Positions 18,484 to 26,205 of a stretch of DNA of 40,791 bases are shown one piece after another (positions within the stretch are counted from its first letter, which is position 1; each line of letters starts with the position of its first letter). Source of the stretch: Betaproteobacteria bacterium (GTDB lineage: Bacteria > Pseudomonadota > Gammaproteobacteria > Burkholderiales > Casimicrobiaceae); contig VBCY01000307.1 of assembly GCA_005882995.1 (NCBI GenBank), forward strand, positions 1-40,791, read 5' to 3'. The position numbers and the translations under genes are program-made. Below the pieces are notes generated by a model, which saw only the letters and a program-made list of their open reading frames with translations, searched no databases and was not told where the DNA came from.

Positions 18484-19881
18484 TCAATTCCCCGCACGCG
18501 AGCGCACGACGGTAACGCTGCACGGTGCGAGCGATGCGACCTGCGCCGACACGCCGGGAAACAGCCGCGCCGGTGCGCCCGCCTTGGGACCGCCCATCAG
18601 CACGTGATCGACGTCATTCATGGTAGCGTAGTCCACCAGCGCTGCCACGGGCTTGTCCGACTCGAGGACATGGTACGTCACGCGTTCCTCGGCGAGCTGC
18701 AACGGTTTGGCCCAGCGGCGCAGATTGACCAGATGCTTGATATGCCGGCCGGTGGCGGTTTCCTCGTACCGCCGGCCGCCCAGCGTAGCCGCGGGCGGGA
18801 CTGCGGTCACGCAAGCGATCCGGCAGCGATCGTCCGCAGCGATCAAGCGGCGCGCCGCGTCCTGCAGCGCTTCGAAAAGCGCGTCTTCGACTTGCCCGGG
18901 AGCAATCGCGACCAGGATGATGGGCGCCGGACCGGTGTGGTCGGAAGCGGGAGGACAGGGCGCCGGCTCAAAGTTTCTCGAGCGCAACCAGCGGCGGGCC
19001 AGCATCGCAAGTTTGGAGCGGCGCCCCCGCGACGCGCGCTCGGTCAACGTTACTTGAGAAGGATTCGCAAGATCAAAGGCCACCTCGGCGGCAGAGGCAT
19101 AGCGATTGCGTGCGTCGATTTCGAGACAATGCAGGATGATCTCCTGTAGCCAATCTGGCGTCTCGGGAAAGACCGATCGCGGCGGTATCGGTTCACGATA
19201 GAGCCGCTGGCGCAATTGCGCCTTCGTTTCTGGATTGCCGAAGGGCAAACGGCCCGTAGCGAGCTGATAGAGCATGGCCCCCAATGCGTAGATGTCGCTG
19301 CGCGGATCACAGCGGATACCGACGACCTGTTCGGGAGCCATATATACCCAGTTGCCAACCGGATAACGAAGCTCTTCGGCCAGCAAGTCGGGGTAATAGC
19401 CATGATGGGCGAGCCCAAAGTCGACGAGCACCGCTTCACCAGTCGTCCGGTACAGCACGTTGGTTGGCTTGAGATCGAGATGCGCCACACCTTGGCGATG
19501 CAGATCGTGAAGGGAGAGCGCGAGCGCCGAACCCAGGCGCGCGATCTCATCCGCGCCGACCGGCGCCTCATGAACCCAACCATCGAGCCGAACGCCGTCG
19601 ATGTACTCCATGACGAGGTAAGGCGTGGTCTCGACGTCGCCAAAGGTCACCAGGGTGGGATGATGCGGACTCTGCGGAAGAGCGCCCAAGACCATCCGAC
19701 ACTGTTCGAATGCAATGACATTGACCGCCCGCTCGCCCGGACCGAGGCGGGGAATCTTCATCACCAGCGGAAGCGGTCCATCGCTACCGGTCAAACGGTA
19801 GATCGTCGCCATGCTACCTATATGGATCACCTCGCCCAGCCTGAAGCCGTCGACCTCGCTACCGGGAACGAACGCCTGCAT
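18484..19881 (-). CDS. Ser/Thr protein kinase fused to a C-terminal UspA domain (copy 1)
   Basis: Cytoplasmic 465-residue fusion. The Hanks-type kinase domain covers about residues 12-280: loose glycine loop HIGSMATIY, ATP lysine Lys42 in VMKIP, catalytic HLDLKPTN with Asp136 and Asn141, DFG at 154, then MAPEQ and DIYALGAMLYQLATG. The usual HRD arginine is leucine, so it may not depend on activation-loop phosphorylation. Residues 320-462 form a universal stress protein domain ending DHVLMGGPKAG...CSVTVVRS. No transmembrane segment is present. The ATG follows the stop of the metallophosphoesterase gene directly (TGAATG). It is a diverged paralogue of the plus-strand kinase at 21537-22946. A kinase and a phosphoesterase in one unit suggests reversible phosphorylation; the target is unknown. 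Confidence 0.9.
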   Translation of the reverse strand: MQAFVPGSEVDGFRLGEVIHIGSMATIYRLTGSDGPLPLVMKIPRLGPGERAVNVIAFEQCRMVLGALPQSPHHPTLVTFGDVETTPYLVMEYIDGVRLDGWVHEAPVGADEIARLGSALALSLHDLHRQGVAHLDLKPTNVLYRTTGEAVLVDFGLAHHGYYPDLLAEELRYPVGNWVYMAPEQVVGIRCDPRSDIYALGAMLYQLATGRLPFGNPETKAQLRQRLYREPIPPRSVFPETPDWLQEIILHCLEIDARNRYASAAEVAFDLANPSQVTLTERASRGRRSKLAMLARRWLRSRNFEPAPCPPASDHTGPAPIILVAIAPGQVEDALFEALQDAARRLIAADDRCRIACVTAVPPAATLGGRRYEETATGRHIKHLVNLRRWAKPLQLAEERVTYHVLESDKPVAALVDYATMNDVDHVLMGGPKAGAPARLFPGVSAQVASLAPCSVTVVRSRAGN

Positions 19882-20565
19882 TCAAGCGCCTCGCTCGAGC
19901 CGCAGAGCAATGCGCTCCGGGAGGCCAGCCGATCGAACCTTGTGCGCCGCAAGCGCGAAATCGTAAGGGATACGAAAAAATGTAAGCCGCGAGCGCTCGA
20001 GGTCGGCAAGCGCGTAACAGGCCTTATTGTTGCGGTCACGGGGCTGACCCGCCGAGCCGACGATGGCGAGCCACTGGCGATGCTTACCCGTGGGAATCGG
20101 AGTCCCCGGGACCGGGCGAAAAGGCAACGGATGTCCGTCTGCACCCATGTAGAAGAGCTTCTGCTCGTGCACGTGCCCGCAAAAGATATAACTCGTATTC
20201 GCAGCTCGAATGCTGTCTTCGGCTTCCATGTCGTCGTCGGGGACGGACAGCGGCAAGCCGGCAAGAAAGGCGCGCTGCTTCTCGCCGAGCTGAGCCTGTG
20301 TCCAGACGATGGTGAGCCGTGCGTGCGAACTCAACGTGTCGTCGGGACGACCGAGAGCCGCTGCATCGTGGTTGCCCAGCACGACCACCGCTCCGTCTGC
20401 AGCGTGCTCCTCGATCAAGTCCAGCACCGCCACCGGATCGGCTCCATAGCCCACGAGGTCGCCAAGGAACGCGAAACGATCCGCGCCCAGCGCCTTGGCG
20501 TGGGAGAGACAGGTGGTGATCGCCTCCAGATTGCTGTGGATGTCCGCGAACAGTGCCAGCTTCAT
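19882..20565 (-). CDS. calcineurin-like metallophosphoesterase lacking one metal-site segment (copy 1)
   Basis: A 227-residue protein of the YfcE/MJ0936-like phosphodiesterase group. Present motifs: FADIHSN (Asp8, His10), GDLVGYG (Asp36), GNHD (Asn65, His66) and CGHVHEQ (His131, His133). Compared with its divergent paralogue, about 20 residues are missing between PDD and MEAEDSIRAAN (around 20229-20235); in the paralogue this stretch holds FVHAS, whose histidine is a metal ligand in the family. The reading frame is kept. It may therefore be inactive, or an assembly deletion. The ATG at 20565 gives a normal N-terminus. The gene abuts the kinase-UspA gene with no gap and starts 157 nt from the divergent copy 2. 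Confidence 0.88.
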   Translation of the reverse strand: MKLALFADIHSNLEAITTCLSHAKALGADRFAFLGDLVGYGADPVAVLDLIEEHAADGAVVVLGNHDAAALGRPDDTLSSHARLTIVWTQAQLGEKQRAFLAGLPLSVPDDDMEAEDSIRAANTSYIFCGHVHEQKLFYMGADGHPLPFRPVPGTPIPTGKHRQWLAIVGSAGQPRDRNNKACYALADLERSRLTFFRIPYDFALAAHKVRSAGLPERIALRLERGA

Positions 20566-20722
20566 TGCCAATGCACGCGCACGATTTCGAGGGTACGAAG
20601 GCCACGCCTTCACGCCGAGGGGCCAATGTACCACCCGGCACTGCGCCGCCGAAAGCTCTGCAATCGCGCATTGGAGCGCAGGCGCCGATGCGCTAGAGTG
20701 TTCATCGACCGCGCCTGCGACG

Positions 20723-21478
20723 ATGGATGGATCCGCGTTGATCATCGCATTGCTTTCCGACGTTCACGCCAATATCGAGGCGCTCAGCGCTTGTCTTAAG
20801 CATGCGCGCGAAGCCGGCGTCGGCCGCTACGCGTTCCTGGGCGACCTGGTGGGCTACGGCGCTGATCCCCAGGCGGTCATCGACACCGTCGCGTGCTACG
20901 CCGCCAAAGGCGCCGTGGTCATCAAGGGCAACCACGACGAGGCCGTTGAAAAAACGCCGCGATACATGAACGACTCCGTGCGGGCGGTCATCAACTGGAC
21001 GCGCGATTCGCTCAGCGACGAGGGCAAGGATTTTCTCGCTTCACTGCCTCTTTGCGTACGCGAACAGGACTTCTGCTTCGTGCACGCATCGGCGGCGGCG
21101 CCCGAGCGTTGGGATTACATTGACAGCGCCGCCGCGGCGCGGCGCTGCATCGACGCAGCGCAGGTGACCTACACCTTTTGCGGGCACGTCCATGATCAGG
21201 AGCTCTACTTTCAGGGCGCAGGCGGAAAGACCATGGCCTTCAGGCCGGTCCCGGGTACGCCGGTTCCGATCGGCCGCCATCGGCGTTGGCTCGCGATCGT
21301 GGGTTCGGTGGGACAGCCGCGGGACAACAATCCAGCGGCCGCTTACGCCCAGTTCGACACGGACCGCGAACGAATTACGTTTCGCCGGGTTGCCTACGAT
21401 CATGTTGCCGCTGCGCGCAAGATCCGCGACGCAGGACTGCCGCTTTCGATCGCATACCGGGTCGAGAAGGGCATATGA
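20723..21478 (+). CDS. calcineurin-like metallophosphoesterase (copy 2)
   Basis: A 251-residue cytoplasmic metallophosphoesterase with a full metal site: LSDVHAN near residue 12, GDLVGYG (Asp41), GNHD (70-72), FVHAS (His121) and CGHVHDQ (154-157), then FRPVPGTPVPIGRHRRWLAIVGSVGQPRD. The last block is shared almost word for word with copy 1. Substrate could be a phosphoprotein, a nucleotide or a phosphodiester; the neighbouring kinase makes phosphoprotein phosphatase activity attractive but unproven. The ATG at 20723 has a poor ribosome binding site, so the start is approximate. The gene precedes the kinase-UspA copy 2 by 58 nt. Confidence 0.9.
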   Translation: MDGSALIIALLSDVHANIEALSACLKHAREAGVGRYAFLGDLVGYGADPQAVIDTVACYAAKGAVVIKGNHDEAVEKTPRYMNDSVRAVINWTRDSLSDEGKDFLASLPLCVREQDFCFVHASAAAPERWDYIDSAAAARRCIDAAQVTYTFCGHVHDQELYFQGAGGKTMAFRPVPGTPVPIGRHRRWLAIVGSVGQPRDNNPAAAYAQFDTDRERITFRRVAYDHVAAARKIRDAGLPLSIAYRVEKGI

Positions 21479-21536
21479 GCGCAGGCGGGCGGTCCCGAAG
21501 ACGCACGGCGCCAAAGGCAAGCGTGGGGACACACCC

Positions 21537-22946
21537 ATGAGCGTCCCCGGCTCCGACCGTTACGCGGGCGGCGAGCTGGACGGCTTTCTCATCGGCGAGC
21601 GGATTCATTCAGGTGCCATGGGGTACATCTATCGCGTCGATGGCCGCGACAGCGCATTCCCGATGATCATGAAAGTGCCGCGAATCGGTCCCGGCGAGTC
21701 CGGCGAAGGGCTCATCGGCTACGAGACCGAAGCGATGGTGCTGCCCGCGCTCTCGGGACCGCATGTTCCCCGATTCGTTGCCATGGGAAACCTGGCGAAG
21801 ACGCCGTACCTTGTCACCGAGTGGGTCGACGGCGAAAGTCTGGAGCAAGTGATCAAGCGTGGTCCGCTTGCGCCCGACGATGTGGCTTCGATCGGGGCCG
21901 CAATCTCCGATGCGGTGCACAGCCTGCATCTTCAAGACGCTGTTCATCTCGATCTCAAGCCGGACAACGTCATCATCAAGGCCGATGGCGATGTCGTACT
22001 CATCGACTTCGGTCTTGCCTATCACGCGCACTTCCCGGATTTGCTCGCGGAAGAGCACCGCTTTGCGGCGGGATCCGCTCCCTACATATCGCCGGAGCAG
22101 GTTCTCGGCACCCGCTCGGATCCGCGCAGCGACATTTTCGCGTTGGGGGCGATGCTCTATGAAATGACCACAGGAGAGCTGCCGTTCGGCGTGCCTTCGA
22201 CCATGGCGGGATTGCGCGACAGGCTCTGGCTCGATCCAGTTCCGCCGCGCGTACGCTCTCCCGCCGTGCCCCCTTGGCTGCAGGAAATCATTTTGCGTTG
22301 CCTCGAGCCCGACGCCGACGACCGCTATCAGTCCGCGGCGCTCGTGGCATTCGATCTACGCAATCCTGGTCAGGTCGCGATTACCGCGCGGGCGGCCAAA
22401 TCGACGCAGGCTGGCGTCGTCGAGCAAACCCGACGCTGGTGGCGCTCGCGCGCCCGACATCCTGCACCTCGCCGCCTGCCGAAGTCTCAGGTGAGCGCCA
22501 CGCCCGTCGTCATGGTCGCCGTTGACACCGCGAATCCGGACGATCAGAGACAGCCCGCGCTGCAGCGCACGACGGCACAAGTGTTGTCGCTATCGTCCGA
22601 ATTCCGCCTTATCTGCGTATCCGTTATTCGGCGATCGGTGGTCGCAGAGGGGCCGGGCAGCGAGAGCGCTTCCGGTGCATATCTCGATCACCTGGTGCGT
22701 TTGCGCCACTGGGTAGAACCGCTGCAGCTACCGCTGCGACGCCTGTCGCTGCACGTGCTCGAATCGGCGAACCCGGAAAACGCACTCCTCGAATTTGCGC
22801 GCCGGAACAATGTCGACCTCATCATTCTCGGCGCCCCCCACCCTGCGCAGCGCGGTCTCGCATGGTGGCGCTCGGTCGCGTCGGGCGTCACCGCCAACGC
22901 GCACTGCAGCGTGCACGTCGTGCGCGTGCCGGCATCGTTGAACTAG
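21537..22946 (+). CDS. Ser/Thr protein kinase fused to a C-terminal UspA domain (copy 2)
   Basis: A 469-residue paralogue of the minus-strand kinase with the same architecture. Kinase motifs: GERIHSGAMGYIY glycine loop, Lys46 in IMKVP, HLDLKPDN with Asp139 and Asn144, IDFG (Asp157), ISPEQ and DIFALGAMLYEMTTGELPFG. A basic linker (RRWWRSRARHPAPRR) leads to a UspA domain from about residue 320, ending in LIILGAPHPAQRG...CSVHVVR, which fits a nucleotide-binding Usp loop. The GGGGA seven nt before the ATG at 21537 fixes the start. Cytoplasmic, no membrane helix. It ends in TAG and faces the OmpR-type regulator gene convergently. Confidence 0.9.
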   Translation: MSVPGSDRYAGGELDGFLIGERIHSGAMGYIYRVDGRDSAFPMIMKVPRIGPGESGEGLIGYETEAMVLPALSGPHVPRFVAMGNLAKTPYLVTEWVDGESLEQVIKRGPLAPDDVASIGAAISDAVHSLHLQDAVHLDLKPDNVIIKADGDVVLIDFGLAYHAHFPDLLAEEHRFAAGSAPYISPEQVLGTRSDPRSDIFALGAMLYEMTTGELPFGVPSTMAGLRDRLWLDPVPPRVRSPAVPPWLQEIILRCLEPDADDRYQSAALVAFDLRNPGQVAITARAAKSTQAGVVEQTRRWWRSRARHPAPRRLPKSQVSATPVVMVAVDTANPDDQRQPALQRTTAQVLSLSSEFRLICVSVIRRSVVAEGPGSESASGAYLDHLVRLRHWVEPLQLPLRRLSLHVLESANPENALLEFARRNNVDLIILGAPHPAQRGLAWWRSVASGVTANAHCSVHVVRVPASLN

Positions 22947-22989
22947 GGCCTGTTAACGCTATGGGCGCAAACGCGAGGGTCGCGCAGGA

Positions 22990-23664
22990 TTACTGCTCCG
23001 CGGCGGCTTCCAGGCAGTAACCGACGCCGCGCACCGTAGAGATGCGGATGCCGCCGGGCGAGAGCTTCTTGCGCAAGCGGTGCACATAGACTTCGATCGC
23101 GTTGGCGCTGACCTCCTCGCCCCACTCGCACAGATGTTCGACGAGCTGATCCTTGCACACCAGCCGCCCCGGACGTTGCAGGAACAGCTCCAGGAGACTC
23201 AGCTCGCGCGCCGAGAGCTCGAGCCGCTCATCGCAAAGTTCGGCGACACGTCCGACTTGATCGAAAGTGAGCCGTCCATGCTTGATGACGGTGGAAGACC
23301 CTGACATGCCGCGCCGCGTAAGTGCCCGCGCGCGAGCCTCAAGCTCGGCGAGCTGAAACGGCTTGGCGAGATAATCGTCGGCGCCGGCGTCGAGGCCTCG
23401 AACACGGTCGGTGACACTGTCGAGAGCGGTGAGCATCAATACCGGCACGCGCGAATTCCGGGCGCGCAGGCGTTTCAGCACCTCCAGCCCCGAGAGCTTG
23501 GGCAAGGTGACATCCAGGATCAGCAGATCGAAATGGTTCGCGCCAAGCGCTGCATCGGCTTCTCCGCCATTCTTGGCCCAATCGACCGCATAGCCCGATT
23601 GACGCAGCGTGCGCCGCAGACCGTCCGCAAGGACCGGGTCGTCTTCAGCGATCAGAATGCGCAT
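22990..23664 (-). CDS. OmpR/PhoB-family response regulator
   Basis: A 224-residue two-domain regulator. The receiver has IAEDDPV, the phosphoacceptor in LLILDVTLPKLSG, MLTA and YLAKPF; the winged-helix DNA-binding domain follows from about residue 130, with LSARELSLLELFLQRPGRLV and VYVHRLRKKL and ending STVRGVGYCLE. It resembles the TctD/QseB group, whose usual partner is a membrane histidine kinase; none is adjacent, so it is an orphan or pairs elsewhere. AGGAGGAGCCG before the ATG at 23664 fixes the start. Confidence 0.93.
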   Translation of the reverse strand: MRILIAEDDPVLADGLRRTLRQSGYAVDWAKNGGEADAALGANHFDLLILDVTLPKLSGLEVLKRLRARNSRVPVLMLTALDSVTDRVRGLDAGADDYLAKPFQLAELEARARALTRRGMSGSSTVIKHGRLTFDQVGRVAELCDERLELSARELSLLELFLQRPGRLVCKDQLVEHLCEWGEEVSANAIEVYVHRLRKKLSPGGIRISTVRGVGYCLEAAAEQ

Positions 23665-23701
23665 CGGCTCCTCCTGCCGCCACCAAGGGCAGTCTAGCAA
23701 G

Positions 23702-23727
23702 AAAAGCGGGCGCCAGACGCGCCCCGC
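23702..23727 (-). terminator. probable terminator after the DUF1223 gene
   Basis: GGGCGC (23708-23713) and GCGCCC (23719-23724) form a GC-rich hairpin that extends on both sides with a bulge. On the minus strand it is followed by TTTTCTT. It separates the DUF1223 gene from the downstream OmpR-type regulator. Confidence 0.6.
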
Positions 23728-23730
23728 GGC

Positions 23731-24513
23731 TCAGGGACGGCCGCAGAGCGGCAGCGCGAAAGCCTGCAGCACCTCGCCGCTGGCGCTATCCTCGACAAAC
23801 GCCACAATGGTCAAGGGACCCGTTTCGGTCGGAAGCGTGAGCGAGAACCGTTCCTGCAGTTCGCCGTCCGAGCGCAGCGGAACGCCGGCCCGCCATTGCC
23901 GAACAACGCGGTCGTGGGCGAGGCGCTTGCCGGCGTTCTCACCGGCCTTGACTTCGCTTACAAGGCGATCCTGCACCAATGCAACCGCGACCTTCGCCCA
24001 GGCCCTGTCGCGCGAATCCGGGACGCTGACGTCGATGTCGACACTGGCTTCCTCGCCTTGAGTCTGCGCGGCCAACTCGATCGCGGCGCGGGAGGGCCGC
24101 TTGTTGATTGCCGCGATGGCCGTCGCGGGATCGGCGCCCGTCCGCCACTGAGAGTAATCGCGTCCCTGCAGCAGAATTTGCGGCGTATAGACGAAGCTAC
24201 TGTGCTGGCGGCGCATCTGTTCATACTGCCGCTCGGTAAAGGCAGCCGACGCGAAGCGATCCTTCCACCCCAGCCGGTCCCAGTAATCAACATGCAGGCC
24301 GATGGCCACCACCGAATCGCCGCGAGAGTTCAGTGCGGACAACCATCGGTCGGCGGGTGGACAGCTGTCGCACCCTTCGGATGTATAGAGTTCCATGAGC
24401 GCGACTGAATGCGCGGGGCTCTTGGCGCGGCAATCGGCATGGGCGTGTGGCGCGAGAAGTGCCAGCGCACCGATTGCGATCATCGTCCTGCCCCATCGCG
24501 AAACCGTCGTCAT
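23731..24513 (-). CDS. DUF1223 thioredoxin-like periplasmic protein
   Basis: A 260-residue exported protein with an N-terminal signal peptide (hydrophobic MIAIGALALLAPHAHA, cleavage near ADC). The family hallmark ELYTSEGCDSCPPAD near residue 42 carries a CxxC pair in a thioredoxin-like setting, followed by HVDYWDRLGWKDRF and FVYTPQILLQGR. Function of the family is not established; a redox or metal role has been suggested from the CxxC. It appears to be a single-gene unit ending in a hairpin. Confidence 0.9.
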   Translation of the reverse strand: MTTVSRWGRTMIAIGALALLAPHAHADCRAKSPAHSVALMELYTSEGCDSCPPADRWLSALNSRGDSVVAIGLHVDYWDRLGWKDRFASAAFTERQYEQMRRQHSSFVYTPQILLQGRDYSQWRTGADPATAIAAINKRPSRAAIELAAQTQGEEASVDIDVSVPDSRDRAWAKVAVALVQDRLVSEVKAGENAGKRLAHDRVVRQWRAGVPLRSDGELQERFSLTLPTETGPLTIVAFVEDSASGEVLQAFALPLCGRP

Positions 24514-24676
24514 GAATATTCTCGGCCGTACGAAAGCTTAGTCGCTATAGCGCATGATCGCTTACGCCGGGGAACTGTTTCTCTGTGCTAGCATGCCGCT
24601 CACGAAGGAAGTTCCTCGCCTTCAGCCGCTGCGACGCTAACCCGTCGGCAAAAAATTACCGCAGAGGAGCCACGCC

Positions 24677-24934
24677 ATGGGTATCTTCGGAATCATCGGC
24701 ATCATTATCGTCGGTTTCATCGTAGGTTTGATTGCGCGTGCAATCATGCCGGGCGCCGACAAGCTGGGTTTCTGGCTCACCACGGCGCTAGGTATCGGGG
24801 GATCGATCGTGGGCGGTCTTCTCAGCAGCCTGATCTGGAAGTCGCCGGACGGCAAATTTCATCCCGCCGGATGGGTCCTGTCGATCCTCGGCGCGCTGAT
24901 ACTGCTCTGGGCCTACAACAACTTCATGCGCTAG
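24677..24934 (+). CDS. GlsB/YeaQ/YmgE-family small membrane protein
   Basis: An 85-residue protein with three hydrophobic segments: MGIFGIIGIIIVGFIVGLIARAI, WLTTALGIGGSIVGGLLSSLIW and GWVLSILGALILLWAYN. The MPGADKLGFWLTTALGIGGSIVGG block is typical of the transglycosylase-associated/GlsB family, linked to general stress in other bacteria. GAGGAGCCACGCC before the ATG at 24677 is a good ribosome binding site. It ends in TAG. Inner-membrane location is expected. Confidence 0.93.
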   Translation: MGIFGIIGIIIVGFIVGLIARAIMPGADKLGFWLTTALGIGGSIVGGLLSSLIWKSPDGKFHPAGWVLSILGALILLWAYNNFMR

Positions 24935-25097
24935 AAGGTCGCAGCAGGATCGGCCGCAATCGCCGTCCAAAAGCAGGGCTGCAGAAGTTGGCGCCGAACG
25001 GCTCACCGGCGCAACGGTCGAATTCGATGCCTGAATTTCGACGGCGTGTCTATCGAGCGCTATCTATAATCGGCTCTCGATTCACGGATTGCTTGCC

Positions 25098-26201
25098 ATG
25101 ACGACCCTTCCTTCGCCTCAAGTAATGTACCGCGCCCTCACCGAGCGCGATGTGGCTTTTGATGGCCTTTTCTATGTCGCGGTCCGGACCACCGGGATTT
25201 TCTGCCGATCGGTATGCAGCGCGCGCACGCCCAGGCGAGAAAACGTCGAGTTCTTCGCGACGCCGCACGATGCCCTCTACGCCGGTTATCGTCCCTGCCT
25301 GCGCTGCCGTCCTCTCGAGCGCAGTCGTGCATCGCCGCGAGTGGTCGAACAATTGCTCGCTGCGGTCGAGGCCGATCCCTCGGGCCGCTTGCGCGATGCC
25401 GACCTGGCGCGGATGGGCATCGATCCATCGAGCGCGCGGCGTGCGTTCCAGCGCTACTGCGGCATGAGTTTCCAGGCATACCACCGCGCGAGACGGATGG
25501 GCATGGCATTGAACGGCATCCGAGAGGGAAAGAGCATGATCGATTTACAGCTCGACCACGGCTTTGAATCCGGCAGCGGTTTTCGCGAGGCGTTCGCGCG
25601 CATCTTCGGTACGCCTCCGAGTCACGCGCGCAACGTGGATTGCCTCTATGCGCGCTGGTTCGAATCGCCGCTGGGAGCTCTGTTGGCACTCGCCAACGAC
25701 GAGGGCCTGCAGTTGCTCGAGTTCATCGACCGCCGCGGTCTGGAGAGGGAATTGCAACTGTTGCGGCGACGCATGCCGCAGCACATTGTTCCCGGAGAAC
25801 ATCCACATCTCGACCAGATCGGCAACGAGATCGCCGAATATTTTGCCGGCCGTTCTCTCTTCTTCAAGACGCCGATCAAGCTCGAGGGCTCGCCGTTCCA
25901 GCGCGCGGTGTGGGAAGCGCTGCGTGAGATTCCACCGGGAGCGACGCGCAGTTACGCCGAAATCGCGATGCGGGTCGGCAAGCCAAGTGCCGTGCGCGCC
26001 GTTGGCCGAGCCAATGGCGACAACAAGCTCGCCATCATTGTCGCGTGCCATCGCGTGATCGGCGCCGATGGGACGCTGACCGGCTACGGCGGCGGCCTCT
26101 GGCGAAAAGCCTGGCTGCTCGAACACGAGCGCAGGTTTACGCTCGCCAAGGGACAGCTCGCGTTGTCGGTGATTCCTCCCGCAATGGCAGCAACGGCCTG
26201 A
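25098..26201 (+). CDS. ada: Ada: methylphosphotriester/O6-methylguanine repair and transcription activator
   Basis: A 367-residue adaptive-response protein with all Ada modules. The zinc-binding N-domain has four cysteines in FCRSVCSART and RPCLRC; the first is the methylphosphotriester acceptor. An AraC-type helix-turn-helix follows (about residues 85-165, LARMGIDPSSARRAFQRYCGMSF). The C-terminal methyltransferase has SPFQRAVWEALREIPPG and active-site cysteine in VACHRVIG, with alanine in place of the usual proline of PCHR. The ATG at 25098 is preferred over a TTG nine nt upstream. The downstream permease gene starts 4 nt after the stop. Confidence 0.93.
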   Translation: MTTLPSPQVMYRALTERDVAFDGLFYVAVRTTGIFCRSVCSARTPRRENVEFFATPHDALYAGYRPCLRCRPLERSRASPRVVEQLLAAVEADPSGRLRDADLARMGIDPSSARRAFQRYCGMSFQAYHRARRMGMALNGIREGKSMIDLQLDHGFESGSGFREAFARIFGTPPSHARNVDCLYARWFESPLGALLALANDEGLQLLEFIDRRGLERELQLLRRRMPQHIVPGEHPHLDQIGNEIAEYFAGRSLFFKTPIKLEGSPFQRAVWEALREIPPGATRSYAEIAMRVGKPSAVRAVGRANGDNKLAIIVACHRVIGADGTLTGYGGGLWRKAWLLEHERRFTLAKGQLALSVIPPAMAATA

Positions 26202-26205
26202 AACC

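Noticed and set aside
19216-20799. 527-residue plus-strand open frame
   Set aside because: Antisense to the kinase-UspA and phosphoesterase genes; no family features.
18484-22946. Recent inverted duplication or assembly palindrome
   Set aside because: The paired proteins share motifs but differ throughout in sequence and length, and the DNA is not an inverted repeat.
10415-22966. Shared AGGGCCTGTTA string after pgk and after kinase copy 2 as a mobile-element end
   Set aside because: Only about 11 bases match, no flanking duplication or transposase is present, and chance is likely.
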